Origin: Lichenostomus cassidix
Taxonomy: Eukaryota; Chordata; Aves; Passeriformes; Meliphagidae
NCBI GenBank assembly: GCA_008360975.2
Contig: CM039188.1
Span: forward strand, 26,005,944-26,069,943
DNA: 64,000 bases
Reading direction: 5' to 3'
Shown one piece after another: positions 24,285-37,899 of this stretch (positions are counted from its first letter, which is position 1; every line of letters starts with the position of its first letter). Made by a program: the position numbers and the translations under genes. Below the pieces are notes generated by a model. It was not told the origin of the DNA. It searched no databases and saw only the letters and a list, made by a program, of their open reading frames with translations.

Positions 24285-24425
24285 CTCCCACAAGGATCTC
24301 TAGGTACCTGAAAGAGTATTAAATAATTAAGTCTGACAATACCTCTGTATTTCATTAGTTCCATTTCACAGGTGGATTAGCAGAGGTTAAGTGACTTGAC
24401 CAAGGTCAGGATCAGACCATATTCC
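24285..24425 (-). repeat. MIR-like SINE remnant, minus strand
   Basis: Plus-strand blocks ccatttcacaggtgg, agcagaggttaagtgacttg and accaaggtcaggatc reproduce the reverse complement of the MIR core (ccattttacagatgagg, agaggttaagtaacttg, cccaaggtcac). Upstream blocks resemble the rest of the MIR 3' half. It is diverged and truncated. Confidence 0.65.
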
Positions 24426-27400
24426 TGTGAGGGAAGCCTGTTTGGGGGATAGTTTGTACGTGGGTGGATCAGCTATTCCTGCATCGGGTTTCTGTGACAA
24501 CCTGGGGTCTGTGCATGGAGGCAGAGCCAAAGCCCATGGCAGAATGGGGAGGGAACCAGGGAATCCTGGCTCTGTTTTCTTAATTTGTTTCCAAATGTCC
24601 AAGCCTAGGATAATCCATACTAAATGCGGTGACAGGACTGAAGGGTTTGATTTGCTGAAGCCACAAAAATATATAACCTGCTGCCCAAGAGACCTGTAAG
24701 CATTTGTTTAATATTCACTGACATCTCCTGTCCAGTTGGCTCAGCAAGTCATATTTTTGTAAAGTTATTTTGCACCATCTGTATTGAAAATGGCAACCTG
24801 GCCAATTACAATGGATTTTAACTCTATTCTGTGAGAGAGTTTTAAAATGGAAAGAATCCAGGAGTGAGGCAGGGGGAGGAAATACCATATCTTTCCCAAG
24901 GAAAGTCAGGGTTTGATCCTGTAGGCAGCTGAAACATGCCAAATTAGTTGGGTGCTGAGTGTTCAGCACCTTTTCAGTGATGCTCAGGACTTTGCAGAGT
25001 CAAAGCTCTGAGCAATAAGGTTAAGCATGAACATTAATGAAATGTTATCTCTCTACCAGATGGAACTAAGTGACAAGTACTCTGGCTGTCAAGCGCAGAA
25101 AATCGTGAATCTGTCGCACATCCCCTGACAACAGCAAGGCAATCTTCTTAAAACTGACTTATGCAATAGGAATTGCTCTGTGGTGGGGTATCTCATTCAT
25201 GTGGTCAGAAAGCTGACCTTTGCTGGGAACTATTTGTCCCTGGTTTTTGTTTGTTTTGGGTTTTTTTGTGGGATGCATCTAGCTTTCTGATCAGCTGCCA
25301 CCTTGCAAATAATCCACTTAAAAGGATATTTTTTCAATGTTAAAATAGCTACAAGCTACGGCTCAAATTGCATAAAAATTACATGTATACTTGAAATCTT
25401 TACAACTGATGATTCCAGATAAGCGCAGGTACTCTGTTCTGATCAGCCTTCGGCTGAAAGGTGTAACCACTACCAGCCTTTTGCTGTCAATGAAACATCT
25501 TCCCTGTCTACCAGGATACAACAAAAACATTGTGTTGCCATATCAGAGCACAGCAGAACTTTCCTGGAGCCTTAAGGGATTGCCTCATATTTTACAAACT
25601 TAACTGACTGCTGATAAATGAACAACAGCATATTTTTATATGTGCATACTCTACATGAATGATCATGCAGTATTAACATTTAATCCACAATTGAAATACC
25701 TGCTTTATAGAAATGGAATGCAGAGCATATGGGAGAACACTCACATATTTGAGGTTGGAACTGAGATGAAAAGTGGGGGTAGGAAAATAAAACAAGCTTT
25801 CAAAATGATCTCAAAATCTGAGTGCATCTCCTTGGCCTAACCTTGTAGCTGCAAGCTGATAGCAAATAAAATGAGGTTGTTCAGAGGAAACTGAAGTTCC
25901 TCTGGAAGTTTGGCTTGTTGTCATTTGGAGAATAAATTTACCTTTGCCATACTATTGACCTGCTGCTTCAATTCTCACCTGCTCTTGGAGAATGCCCTTG
26001 TCTGTTCCTTCAAAGAAGGGCTCATTTTATCATTAAGTTTAGATGAATGGTTGGAGCGGATTTTTTTTTATATAAAATATTCATTATGAACAAACTGTGA
26101 ACTTGTGAATATGCATGATTCCCCTTTAATCTGTTTTTTTTGAGAAACATTTCCTTTCCAAATAAAAAGGCAAAAATCGGTCTGCTCAAACTGACCAACA
26201 AGACTTAAGGATCAGTTGCTGAACAATCTGCACACAGGCTGCCTACAGGCGTGATTATTTTTCACGTAAAGAATTTGCTGAGAAAACCACAAATGTGACT
26301 GTGGACAACTTGCAATGGACTGGAACTCCCTCAGCAAGTTATGTGTTTCACTCTACCAAGAAAACAGTCTCCAACTAATGGATGCTACCTGGTTAAAAGG
26401 AACCTGCAAAAAAGGGGCTTGAAAATCTTGAGGATATACCAGAAAACTCCTACTATACCTGGGAAGCATGCTCATTAGTTTCGTTTCCTTGCAAGAAGAA
26501 GGGGAATTGGTCATCAGGTTAATGCTTGGACATGTACATTTAAGTGGTGGCAGAGAGCAGCTGCATTCTCAAGATGTGAACATTTCTTCATCAGGTGGTT
26601 GCTTGAATGTTTTCAGGGATTGCTGCTGTTTAAAATAATGGCAGCCTGGGGCATTCCCCTGCTGTCATCCAAGGTGTCCATGAAGCTGTGCTTTAGTTCA
26701 TCTTGCTCTCCCTTCATCCACGCAACACTGCTTGCTATGTGTCACTTTTTGGTGGCTGATCCGTTGTCCCAGTGGTAGATTTTCTCAAGAGTATTTGTGT
26801 GGGAAGTGGCTGTGGGGAAAGGGAAACCCCGAAATTTCTTATAATTCAAAATTATTATAGGAGCTGTAGAGGAGGCAAGAGTCACCATATTGGCACAAAA
26901 AAGCTGAAGATGATATACGTACATCTCTTTCACGTTACTCAGGAGTGGAGTTGAGGGAAAATATTGGGAAACTTGTCCTAAGTTCATCTCACATCCATAT
27001 TTAGCCATGACTGTTCCACATTAAAACAGGGATGGCTTTCTGGGGACTTGCTAAACACAAAACAAGTGTTGTGGTCCCTTTTTAGAAGGCTAAACTTCTG
27101 TTTGAGGTGGCCAAACCTTGGAGATGTTGACCTTCAAGTTGTTGCAATATTTTGAGGTCCATGGCTCCTAGATACATGAAAACAGTCTTTGCGAGAATAG
27201 TGAAGGGAGAAGATTATGAGCCTCTTTCCGTAAATTCTATCTTCATGTTACTTATCTTTTCTTCCCTAACATTTAATATGTTGCATTATGAAGGGATGGA
27301 GCTTCTCTAGATGCTGTATGAAATGACCTGCTATATGAAATTTCCTACTTCTTTAGGTAGTTTCAGTTGAGGCAGTGAATACGAGTGAAATGCTCTGCTT

Positions 27401-30400
27401 ATGCAATTGTTCCTGGTAATAGAACCTAAACATATACATTAATGAAAGAAGGTTGCATTGCAAGTAGTGGCAGTTTCCACATTGGTCATAACTCACCACA
27501 GTCCCAGTTCAGCAAGTTTTAATTGGTGGGATTCTAGCTTTCTCCCAGGCAACTTCCAAACGGTCTCATTAATTTCATTAGAAGTTTGTGCTGCTTGGAG
27601 ATACTGAGCTCTTGAGAAGGTACAACCCTGAAGAAAACATTCCTCTGAGTATTTAGCTTGCTGCCTAGGTAAGCACAGGGTAAGAGATAAGTGCTCTGAT
27701 ATGATAGGACCTGAGATGTGTGAGAGCAAAGTCTTGTTTTCCTTCTCCACAGCAAATACTTAATTAAAAGTGACAACCAAGTCAGCTGACAAAGTCTGTG
27801 ATTTTGGGCAACATGGGTCAACTCCATTATGTGGGAAATCAGAATGTTCCTTTGACTTCTGAGTGGTGGGCTGCCATATGCTGTTTCTGAAAAGCTCTGA
27901 AAGCTTTCTGGGACATAGTCCTTCATTGTTAGGGGAAAAAGGATCTCAGGAGCAGGTCTCCATCCTGCTTGTGAAACTCAGGGTGTGCCTCTTGTCCCCA
28001 CTGCACCCGTATACTCTTGCCTTAAACGTCTGTGTCATGCTTGCGATGAAGTGGGAGTCAGAGCTGGAGGAGGCAGGGATGTGCTGAAAAGTCATGTGTG
28101 TTTGTGAAGTAGATATTTAAGGGATAGAAATCTCAATTTAAAAAGGAAGGGAGAAGAGAAGACACCCTATCTATGCTGAAACAAGGGGAGGAGATTAAAG
28201 AAAGGGTAGAATTTTACTTCCAGAGTTCATCCACCCTCTTTTTCAGGGTATGACCAGGAGCCTTGCATTTGAAAGCTGTCCAAAAACAGAAGCTGTCAAG
28301 GACTGCTGAAGCTTCATATTACTGGATTTTTGAGATGTCTCCTGTTGCTTAGTTTTGAAATGCAGCCAGTGCTGGGGTAGGTCGTGCAGTTGCAACATGC
28401 CCATCATTTTTGAGCAGAATATCAACTATGTGCTAGAGAAATCCAGGCAGAGTGGAAGCTGGCTTGGGCACCCGCGCTTGCATCTCTGGGCTCATGAAAG
28501 TGAAAAATGAAATATTTGACTATCGCAAACAGCTCCAACACAGTGATCTTCAAAAATGTGTTGCAGGAGCACTGCTTTGCCGCTGGCTGCGGAGAAAGGA
28601 GACTGCACTTCTGGAACCACCCCATCCTTTCCTTCCTCTCCCACTTGCATATTGACCTAGCTTAACTCTCTCTGGCAGGGTCAGGAAGTACATAAGTTCA
28701 GAAAGGCTACCTGCCAACTTTCATTTTTCATAGTTTAATCATTCATGGTTTTCTGTGGAAGAAACACCCTCTTTGGTTAGGAGGTACACTCATTTTGGCA
28801 GGGAGGTAAATTCACAATTTTCCCTGTCAAATTATGGCTAAAAAGAAAGAGAAACCATTTTTGCATTCCAAGAATTAAACTCGTTAATGTATGTAGCATT
28901 ACATTTTAGCAAAGTAATCACAGCTGAGCATCCAAAATGTTGTCTTGAATGCTTGAAAAATTTACTGAAAGTAGAAATGGAAAGGGATCTGCAACATCCT
29001 TTATAAGAGAAGCTGCTAGGAATTCTCATATTGGGTCAGCAATTCAAGATGTTAAATTTCTTTTTTATATATGATGGATATATTGTGTGTTTGCTTATAA
29101 GGGGAAAAAAAATCTCACAGTGAAAATTTTCAGTAGCTTTCCATATTTCAAGCCCTACTGCTTCCTCAAATCGAGCATTTATGATATCCATTATCTGAAG
29201 TTTAGGCTTCTGAAGGGCACATGTATAAACATAATGTCATAAATCTATGATATAAATGTAAAAATATACATAAGTAATTTGTAGCTTTAAAAGAAAAAAA
29301 AGGTGGGGAGAAGGAGCAGAAAAAAGATTCCCTGGCTTCTGGTTCCTAAGCTGTTTTTGGAATTCCTGTGTGACTCTGTACAAGTCCTTACATTGGAAAG
29401 GGGTATCAGCTTTTGACCCCGCCCTTAGTCTTTGGAAGTGAGGCACTGAATGTTATACAGGTAGTTTTTTTGGGTTTAAATAGAAGTGTATAATAAGCAG
29501 TACAAAAAATTGGCAAATGTTAAGTTTCGTGAGGGCTGATTTCCAAGTGGGTTTTCAGACACTAAATTGTTGGGGAAGGCTCTCATTGACCCTTGGTATT
29601 CTTGGACCTGAGAAGATCAACCTGAAAGCTGGTTTTGAGGCATGGTTTGAGTAGGGGTATGTGAGAACTCCTTAGATTTATGTATGTGTGTGTGTGAATT
29701 ATTTAGCAGGGAAGTTGAAATGGATGCTTCATTTTTGTTGAGTGTAATTAAGCCCCTAATATTAATATATAATCAAACATATTGCTCAGGGGTTGACTCT
29801 TCTGATTCTGAGCCTCAGCCTGAAGATATTGTCTCTTTCTTTCCTCCTTTTTCCTCATTAGTAGCTTAGATAGGCATGAAAAATCTTTTTGAGCTTAAAT
29901 AAGAGATCTTTGTTGTTGTTGTTCTTGTATGGTTCAAAAGCAGTTAATTTTTAAGACCTCAAACTTGGCATGTGGCCACTCTCAGCTGGCAAATACACCC
30001 TTGCTATTTTTGCTGTGTGTGATTTTTAGTTCATCTGGAAGCTGCTGCCAAACAACTTTTGTCTAATTCTCCTGCCCCTTGCCTCTTCCTATTGCTCTCC
30101 AAGTGCTCTCATGTGCTTCCACCCAGTTAATGAACCATCTGTAAAATGAAGGAGTAGCTCAGTCCTTGATGTCTCTGCTGAATCCCCAGGCCATAATGGC
30201 TACTGTGGCGGCTGGTGGCTTGCAGAGCCGTGCCTGAGTTGGCTGCTGTGGCAGCTCTGCATTCTCCTCTGACCCACCCCGAGCAATCATGCTGTGGATG
30301 GCAGAATGACAGGCACTGCAAGGCTGGTCTGCTTTGGAGCTGTGCTCCCCAGCTGTAAGGTGTTCTACCTCTTCATCATTCCCCTCCGCCATCCATCCGT

Positions 30401-33359
30401 GCAGGCAATTGCATCATTACAACCACATCATTTTGTCTGGCATTCAGTCTACAGCTTGGGAGAAGATTCTTGTAGCTTCAGGTGCATGAAAGTAGGAGCT
30501 GGCGTGTTTTGTGAGCAGCAGGTGGGAGTTGTTCAGTGGGAAGGTTAGATGAGATGGTAATTGGGAGAGTCTTCAGGCTAGTTAACAGGGCAGGAAAATT
30601 TGTGTGGATTTTATTTTCTGGTTTAAAGCAGTTTAGGAAATAAAGGGAAATACCGTATCAAATTTGAAATCAAGGGTGGGGATGAGCTATCCAGAGGCAG
30701 AGAGTAAATAAAAGGAGGCTGGCTTGGACAGTAGAATTTAACAGTTACTATTCCAAAAGTTCCTCTTTTAAAGCAAAGGTTTTTTAATTATTATAATTTT
30801 ATTATATCTATGTTAATGCTGTAAAGTCTATCTGCTGGAAATTTTCTAAATTAAACTTCTGCAGAAAATAAAAAAAACTCTTACAAATCTTTCCTCTTTT
30901 CCTTTTCTCTGTCCTCTTGTTTATCAGTAACAGTGAAAAATCTGTCTGGGAAAAGATGCAGAGAAATTCTAAACAACTCTTGTTCCATCTGTAAAAGGAA
31001 ACAATATCTCTTTGAAACACTTCAAATGGCATATCCCTTTCTCGTATCATTACACTTATTGTATGTAATGTTACGGGAGTGTTTTGAGAGGATAGCATAT
31101 TAATGTAATATATTACAAATGTCTTGTTTGGTTCTACCAGGACAAGTTTGATGTGCAATTGATTCATTGCTGTGTGAATTGCTCATGTGTCCCTTTCCAG
31201 AACTGAGTGTTATCTGTGCATGGTCCACCCACGCTTCCTGGCATGCTTGGCAATGCTTACAGTCAAAGGTGACTGGAGGGCCCAAGTCCCTTTGAGACAG
31301 AAAGACTGCGTAGGTGAGTGAGACAATATCCAGGAAGGGCAGAAAAGTAACCACTGAGTGACAGTGTGCATTTTAAAAAATAATAAAAATCTTGGAATGG
31401 GTGGAGTTGAATGTCAATGTTATTTTTGAGCCCTCAGAGGGCCAGAGAAATAAGGAAGTGCAGGCACTGTCAAGGCACTGTCATGTTATGTACGTTACTT
31501 ATTTCACACAAACACAGAAGGGTGAGTTTGTACTGAACTGGTAGTACATTGAATTAAGCAGACAGCACTGGCAGCATAGCCATAACTTGCTGAGAGTGAA
31601 AAAGCTGAAATTGGCAACTGCAAATTAAACACACCAAGGTTTTTGATATGGTTTTGTTTAAGATAACAAGTGAGACATCTGCAGAAACTGATGTGAATTG
31701 TCTAGATTCCCAGACACTTTTTGCATCAGTCGAATTCTGGGAGTGTGTCTGTCTGCACATGTGATCTTTGCTATGAGTGTCTGGCACAACATGATCATCA
31801 GAAGCCATCTTCATTCCATCTGCGCTAGGGTCTCTGCTGATGTCATTCATTAGGAGGATTTCTTTTTTCAGTTTCAACAGGACAATGTGGAAAGGATGGA
31901 TTTTAGTCTTGCTGTCTGTAAATCCTGAAGACTGATTGTAAGTTCCTCAGTCCCTTCCCTGCATCCAAGATGGAAGGTTATGAAAATGATGTGGGCTGCA
32001 GTATCACTGAAGCTTGGTTGATACTTGTATACTTGTATCTCTAATTGTCTTCTCGTTGGACCTGTGTTCAGTGGTTCCTTTGCTTCCTTAGCTCTTGGCA
32101 GAGGTGGTAATGAGCCGGTTGCAGCTCAGTGCCGAGCAGGTGATAACAATGAGGATTGTTCAGGAAGAATGGGTGGGACCTTCTGCCTGCCTCAGCTTGT
32201 ATGATATATGTCCTATACTATTATATGATCTAAAGGCTTTCTTTCAGTCTGGAGGAGAGAAATCAAACCATTTGAAATCAGCTACTTGTTTTTAGACAAG
32301 TATGTATTTGTGCATCTTTAGCTTTCTTGAACAGAAAACACACAATGTAAGAGAAGGGAGAAAAAAGATCCATACATGTATTATGCATTTTTTAAAAAAT
32401 GATGATTTGTATCCATTTCTTCTCATCTACTGGTGGCAAATAAAATATTGAGGAAGGCAGTCAGAAAGAGTGAAGAATTTACAGATCAGAAAATTGGCAG
32501 GATGGGGCATGGATGAGAACAAGCAAACAAGAAGATGAAGAGCATTTTTGTCTTGGGACTTTTCTGATTTGCACTAAATATTGTATTGCCTGACTAAGTT
32601 CAAATGAATTTTCAGTTGGGTTGTTAAACTTGGCAGTGTGGGCTGCACTTTCAACAGGAGAGATTTACGAACTGAACCCATGCAGGTGGTAGATCTGTGT
32701 GCTGTTAGCTATAAAGGAGCCAGCAACCTTGGTATGAATCCCTCAGCACCCGCGCAGTTGAAGGTCACTATGTGATAAACCCCACAATACTCCTGATCCC
32801 CGAGGAGCCTGGAGGAAAATGCCATAACTACTACTGCTTCTGTTAATGTGTGCATTTTCTCTGTATTCAGCTTAATTCAGTTCCCAGCCCTAACTATAGA
32901 TCTTACATAGTACAATTTGTTTTGGTGAATTTTAACCACCTTTACAGTGCTAATAAGATCTAGGTTTCTAATTTGCCTTTTGTTATTGTTCATTCAGTCT
33001 GCTTTAACAGTGCATTGAATCTTCCAATATGAAAATTCAGTCTAATGCATGTAAAATGTATTAGACTGATGGCCTGAGCTTTAGGATTAGAATGCATTCT
33101 TTTTTTTTTTTTTATGTATGTGTAATTGTGCGAGGTGCTTTATTCATTTGCTGATATTTATATAGCTTATGTTTTTCCTGTATATATTGTGCTGTTGTAA
33201 TTCTTTAAAACAAACAAACAATTGTAATTTTTTCTGGTCTTATCTTTTACAGTGAATCTCCTCCTTGTGGATTTTTCACTGTTAGAAAGGACATGTCTTT
33301 TCCACTTCAATGCACCATAGCTAAGTTAATAATACTCATATGAGGCTTTAGCATTTGGA
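24426..33359. other. Long unique non-coding stretch
   Basis: I find no supported exon, RNA gene or repeat family in about 9 kb. The longest frames are 119-130 codons (27534-27926 and 30808-31167, both minus strand), with no domain. Small features: an octamer-like atatgcatgatt near 26110, a perfect 11-bp tandem duplication at 31462-31483 (aggcactgtca twice), and a T14 run at 33100-33113. The composition is AT-rich and even. Confidence 0.5.
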
Positions 33360-33535
33360 AGCATGCTACATACATTAATCCTGTAAAATTCTAATCAAGT
33401 TAGTAAGTATTTTTTCCCACATTGTACAGATGAAGAAACACAGTCAAAGTAGTTAAGCTACTTGCCAAACCACACAGTGAGTTAAAGACAGAGATGTGAT
33501 TGGACTTTGTGGTTCTCAATCCGTGTTCAGACTAG
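33360..33535 (-). repeat. MIR-like SINE remnant, minus strand
   Basis: Plus-strand blocks cattgtacagatgaagaaac, gtagttaagctacttgcc and aaaccacacagtgagttaa, ending in ggttctcaatccgtgttc, parallel the reverse complement of MIR from its 3' side toward its tRNA-like head. The order and spacing are intact over about 150 bp, making it the best-preserved MIR relic in the window. Confidence 0.7.
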
Positions 33536-35076
33536 TAAAGTATATTGAACCTCTGGGTTCTTTTTGTAATACAATATCCAAACCCTCTTTGATTTCTTTG
33601 TGTAGAGTGAAATGTCATTGACAGAAAGACCATTTGATATTTCTCAGCCTTGAGAAGAATATGAATTTTTTTAGAACTGAATTTTTCATCAGAAAATTGT
33701 ATGCTGACTTTTATACGTCACAAATCCCATATGGACTCCTAAATATGGAGAGAGAATAATTATGAGCCCCTTTGTACTGACTCACTTCTCTGATTTTTTT
33801 TAAACTGCATTTTAAGGATTCAAATGCTGATTGCCAACGTGGTGTATTGCTTCTGTTGTTAGATAATCTTAGCTTTTTAACTGAATACAGCCATGCACTG
33901 CCTTATGATTAATTACATGTACAACAGGTGTTGATCTTGTTGGACCAAGATTATGAAGTTCTTTGCTATCCAGGTGGTCTGTTTTAATATAAAAAGACCA
34001 GTAGCATAATGAGCAAGAAATTGAACTAACAAGCGAGGGGAAAAATACTTGAATGCATTAATCACCTTTAATAAGCTTAGCCAGCTCAGCACAGCTAATC
34101 AGCTGGGAAGTCCATGCTTTGAAGAAGCATCAATTGTTGTATACCCAGTAGGGTAAATAAAAGATAAGCCAAGAACGGTGGGAAGGGTGTTTGTACATCT
34201 AAAAGCTTTCAAGATTTTCCAAATATAAGGCACCTGGTAGGATGGTTTTTAAAATTATATTAGTCAAAATGAAAATGCAGTTACCTTTTGGTAATGGAGA
34301 GATATGTCATTCAGATATCTCCAGATGCGGTAGCATGGTAGTAATTATTGAAAAGGGTTGATTATTTGCAATATAGCTCATTTTAATTTTCACACTTTGA
34401 AGAGAGCAATGGGCCTAATTTAAAGCCCTCTAATGACCTCTGTTCATAAACCCTGAGCTCAGAAATTTGAGGCTAAGATACTATGCTTACTTAGAAAGAT
34501 AAGTGGATAAATCCCTTTCCTTTCCCTCCCTCCTTCCCCCCAGTATTTTACATTTCATATACATCAATTCTTTGTATTTCAAATTCTTTGACAGTGAATG
34601 AAGTGTCTGTCTAATGCTTAGTGAACAGCCCTTTTAGCATAGCATATGTAATTTTTTTTTCTTTCCCTAATGCCATAAATATATTTTTTTCTCTTAACTC
34701 CTGGTTTTGCAACTATTACCCACATGGTAGCAACTACTACACTTGTGCTGTTGAGGTGTTGTGAGCTATTGGACAGTTGCAGTGTACAGATACATAACTA
34801 ATGCACAGAACCTCCAATGATGGAATCTAATTTTTTTTTTTGAGAACTTTAGCAGTACTTCTGTGTTGCTGATATTAGGACTAAATGCTTCTAATTCTGC
34901 AGTTTGCAGGTTAAGACTGCATATTTCAAATCTATTGCAGCTTTTTTCACACATATTCCCTCAACAGTTGCTCTAAGCCTGGAAAGGAAGGACAGGCAGC
35001 TCTCTCAATACCTGTGGTGTTCAGGATATGATTTCCTCAGGTTGTTCAAGTATCTTTTTCACCACAACTGCTTATA
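33536..35076. other. AT-rich unique non-coding sequence
   Basis: No gene was recognised. Around 33860-34150 the sequence is complex, with several TAAT/ATTA, GATAA and CAGGTG-like motifs, and could be a constrained non-coding element. This cannot be judged from one genome. Confidence 0.4.
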
Positions 35077-35220
35077 CTTTCTTTCTTTCTTTCTTTCTTT
35101 CTTTCTCTCTCTCTCTTTCCCTTCCTTCCTTCCTTCCTGCCTGCCTGCCTGCCTGCCTGTCTGCCTTTTCTTCCTTTTCTCCCTTTTCTCCCTTTTCTCC
35201 CTTTTCTCCCTTTTCTTCTC
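35077..35220. repeat. Compound polypyrimidine microsatellite/minisatellite
   Basis: About 144 bp on the plus strand are almost entirely C and T, with only a few Gs in the CCTG part. The order is (CTTT)n at about 35078-35105, (CT)n at about 35105-35116, (CCTT)n at about 35119-35137, (CCTG)n at about 35137-35162, then six units of a 9-bp CCTTTTCTC-type repeat at 35164-35217. The stepwise change of unit suggests successive slippage and point mutation. Long polypurine/polypyrimidine mirror tracts can form triplex (H-DNA) structures. Open frames through it give low-complexity peptides and are not genes. Confidence 0.95.
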
Positions 35221-37880
35221 CACCACCCTGTGATTTTTCTCTTCAGCAATTGAGGCATGTGGTGAATTTTGAAGTATCCCCCCTCCCTCTATTCTGCTCT
35301 TCTTTAATTTTTTTTTTTCATTGAAAAATAATTTCCTTGTTCTCACATAATCCCAAAACAGTGAAACAGATCTTCTGCAGACTTTCCAGACCAATTTACC
35401 TTGGGGATAAAACCAAGAAAGCATTTTTAATGTTTCTGTATGAAGTGAGAAAATAAGATTGACATGTCTGACCCTGCTACACAGCTATCACCTGAGCTAG
35501 AAATCCTCGTATGCCGATATAAAGATGTTGCTGTCTGTTCTGAAGGATTTTCCTAGAGGGAAATGGCATAAAATATTTTAAATATAATAAGAGCTGTCCA
35601 GACTGATGCTTTGAGTTAGAGTGTTGTTTAAAGTGTAACTGTGGCTGTGTCAGAAGGCACTTGGGTGCAGTGAGACAGTTACACACTTACCTGCTCTCTT
35701 GGTTTAACTCTTCCAGTATGGTGGGAATCTAACTGTGTGTGATCACATCAAGGCAAAAGCAGTTACTGTTATGTTTTCTTCTTACAACTTCCGTTTGATT
35801 ACTAGTGGTGGTTATATTGAACTTGGGGCATGTCTGTACAAGCAACTTAACACAGATGAAGCAGGACATTGATTCTGCAGCTGGTTGCCTGGGCATAGCC
35901 GTTCTGTAGCTAGCATGATCTGATGCTTTTCTAATTGGGGGTAGGCAACACCTAAAATACTAACAGCATGTGGGCATGTTCAGTAGCCACTTTTTACACA
36001 AAGCTTCTGGGTTTTTTGCAGCTGCCTGGCACAGAATTTGGCAGGACACATGATGAACTGACTGAAGAGAAGGTGATCTCACCCTCATAGTATGTTCGTG
36101 TTGATGTACCTCATTCTCCAGTAATGTTGTGATTCGACTGAGGCTGTCACATATCCCTTAACGTGTTCAGACGAATGTGTTCAGATTTGGCATGCCAGGC
36201 TGAGATGTGCAGCCAGGATGCTGGAGGGTGAGGAAAACCTCCAGAAGTTGCATGTTCACTGAAATGACCATGGTGTCATTCCTTTGAAACAGAGTCCTTG
36301 CAAGGCTCCCCTTGCTTTTCATTTAGTAATTTAACAGTGCTGTGGCACATTCCCAAGTCTGCAAGAAGGCTGTCTGTCTCAGTCAGGGCTTTCAACCTGA
36401 GGACTTCAGCAGGGTGAGAGAGAAGCTGAGAGTAAGCAATGTGAGGGGCAGTCCTGTACTTGTGTTAATGCATCTGTGCTGATGACCATGCAAGGAATGA
36501 CCTGGATGTTGTGACCACAGATGTTGCCTTCTTCAATTAGAAGAATTGGACTGTGTCCAAGCTGCTGATAAATGTTGAGACTGAAAATGGCTGGTTCTTA
36601 TTTTGGAATATCACCATCAAAATCCTTGATTCATAATTATGATCCTTGAGGCTGGAGTACAGCAATTCACTTTTCCGCTTGGGTAATGGGAAGGTAGGGG
36701 GAACAGCTGCTTTCCTCTTCCCTTCTCCTCTGCTGAAGGCTACACACTCTCAACAATTCTGGGTGCTTTCAGAAAGACACACAACCCACATGCTTGCTTT
36801 TGTTAACAATACTGGGATCAAGCATTCCTGTTGCCCTGAAATGGGAAAGCATGTTTCTTGTGTCATAACATATTAGATGTATCAGTCATATCAACTGGGC
36901 CTTGTGTTGAACCTCCTACCAGTCTGCAGCATTGTTTTATAGTCCTGCATTTGCTTGTACCCTGTTCAGGTGGCATAGAACAAATTTGCTAATAAAGAGC
37001 ACACAGGTACAACTTGTTTCAGAAATCTTGGTCCAAATCCAAAGTGAAGTGTCTTTTCTCCAAGACTTGACTGTGGTTAGGCTGAGGCAGGGTAAGTTAT
37101 GTGTCCAGCTCTTTACCAGATGACATCAGATGCTGCAGTATATTAAGAACTTTATAGTGGGTTGGATTAAGGTGAGAAACAGGTACAATTAGTTTTAACA
37201 GTCAACCAGTATTACTCCAAATTCTCCAAAACAATTTCCCCTATCATTCAACGGATTTGTTCGGTGACATGATAAAACTGAAGTTTGATTGTTCCAAATG
37301 AGTGTTACTGAAGGTTAGAGAAGAAATGTGTGGGATGGAGTAACCCCTATCACCTTTACCCTCTTAAGTTTCACAAGCAAAAATGACCTGCAGTCCTGGA
37401 TATAAATTTACCTTGTATTTCCCTGAGCAATGCTATAATCATGAGTGTTGTACATTAAAGGAGCTGACCTTAAGCTACCTCCCTCACAGATTACTTTCCT
37501 TTCTGCAAGCTCACAGTGCTTGGGAGCATATGTGCATGCTGTCAAAGCATGATTTCAAGAGAGAAAATAAGGTTATAATGATAATTTGGGTCTTGGCTGT
37601 ACTCAGATTATTTCAGTAGTGAATCCTTTTTATACTCGATTTTCATTAGATTTTTTTAATGCTCTTTTAGATGCCTAAATTGTCATCTTTATTCTACAGA
37701 ATAGATGTGCAATTTGAGAGAGCTAGAAGTATCTTTCTGATTTTGCAGTGTATTATAAATCCCTTTTTCTTCCACATGTCCTGCCAAACCTGAAAGCCCT
37801 GCTGCAGCTCAGTCAACATATAGATGAATAAAACAGATTGCTAAAAACTTTCTTGAGCCTCTGTACTACTTTCAGAATTG
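35221..37880. other. Unique non-coding sequence
   Basis: No exon, RNA gene or repeat family was recognised. The longest frames are under 125 codons and show no domain. The region just before 37880 may already belong to the ancient CR1 copy that follows, but similarity there is too weak to place a boundary. Confidence 0.45.
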
Positions 37881-37884
37881 CCAG

Positions 37885-37899
37885 AGGTCAAGCTGACCT
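37885..37899. promoter_or_regulatory. Perfect estrogen-response-element-like palindrome
   Basis: AGGTCA (37885-37890), a three-base spacer, then TGACCT (37894-37899) gives the full 15-bp consensus recognised by estrogen receptors as a dimer. It falls at the upstream edge of the ancient CR1 copy, so it may have arisen by mutation inside the transposon. Function is not shown. Confidence 0.4.

Noticed and set aside
35046..35424. Lys/Arg/Gly-rich minus-strand and Ser/Phe/Leu-rich plus-strand frames
   Set aside because: They are translations of the polypyrimidine satellite tract.
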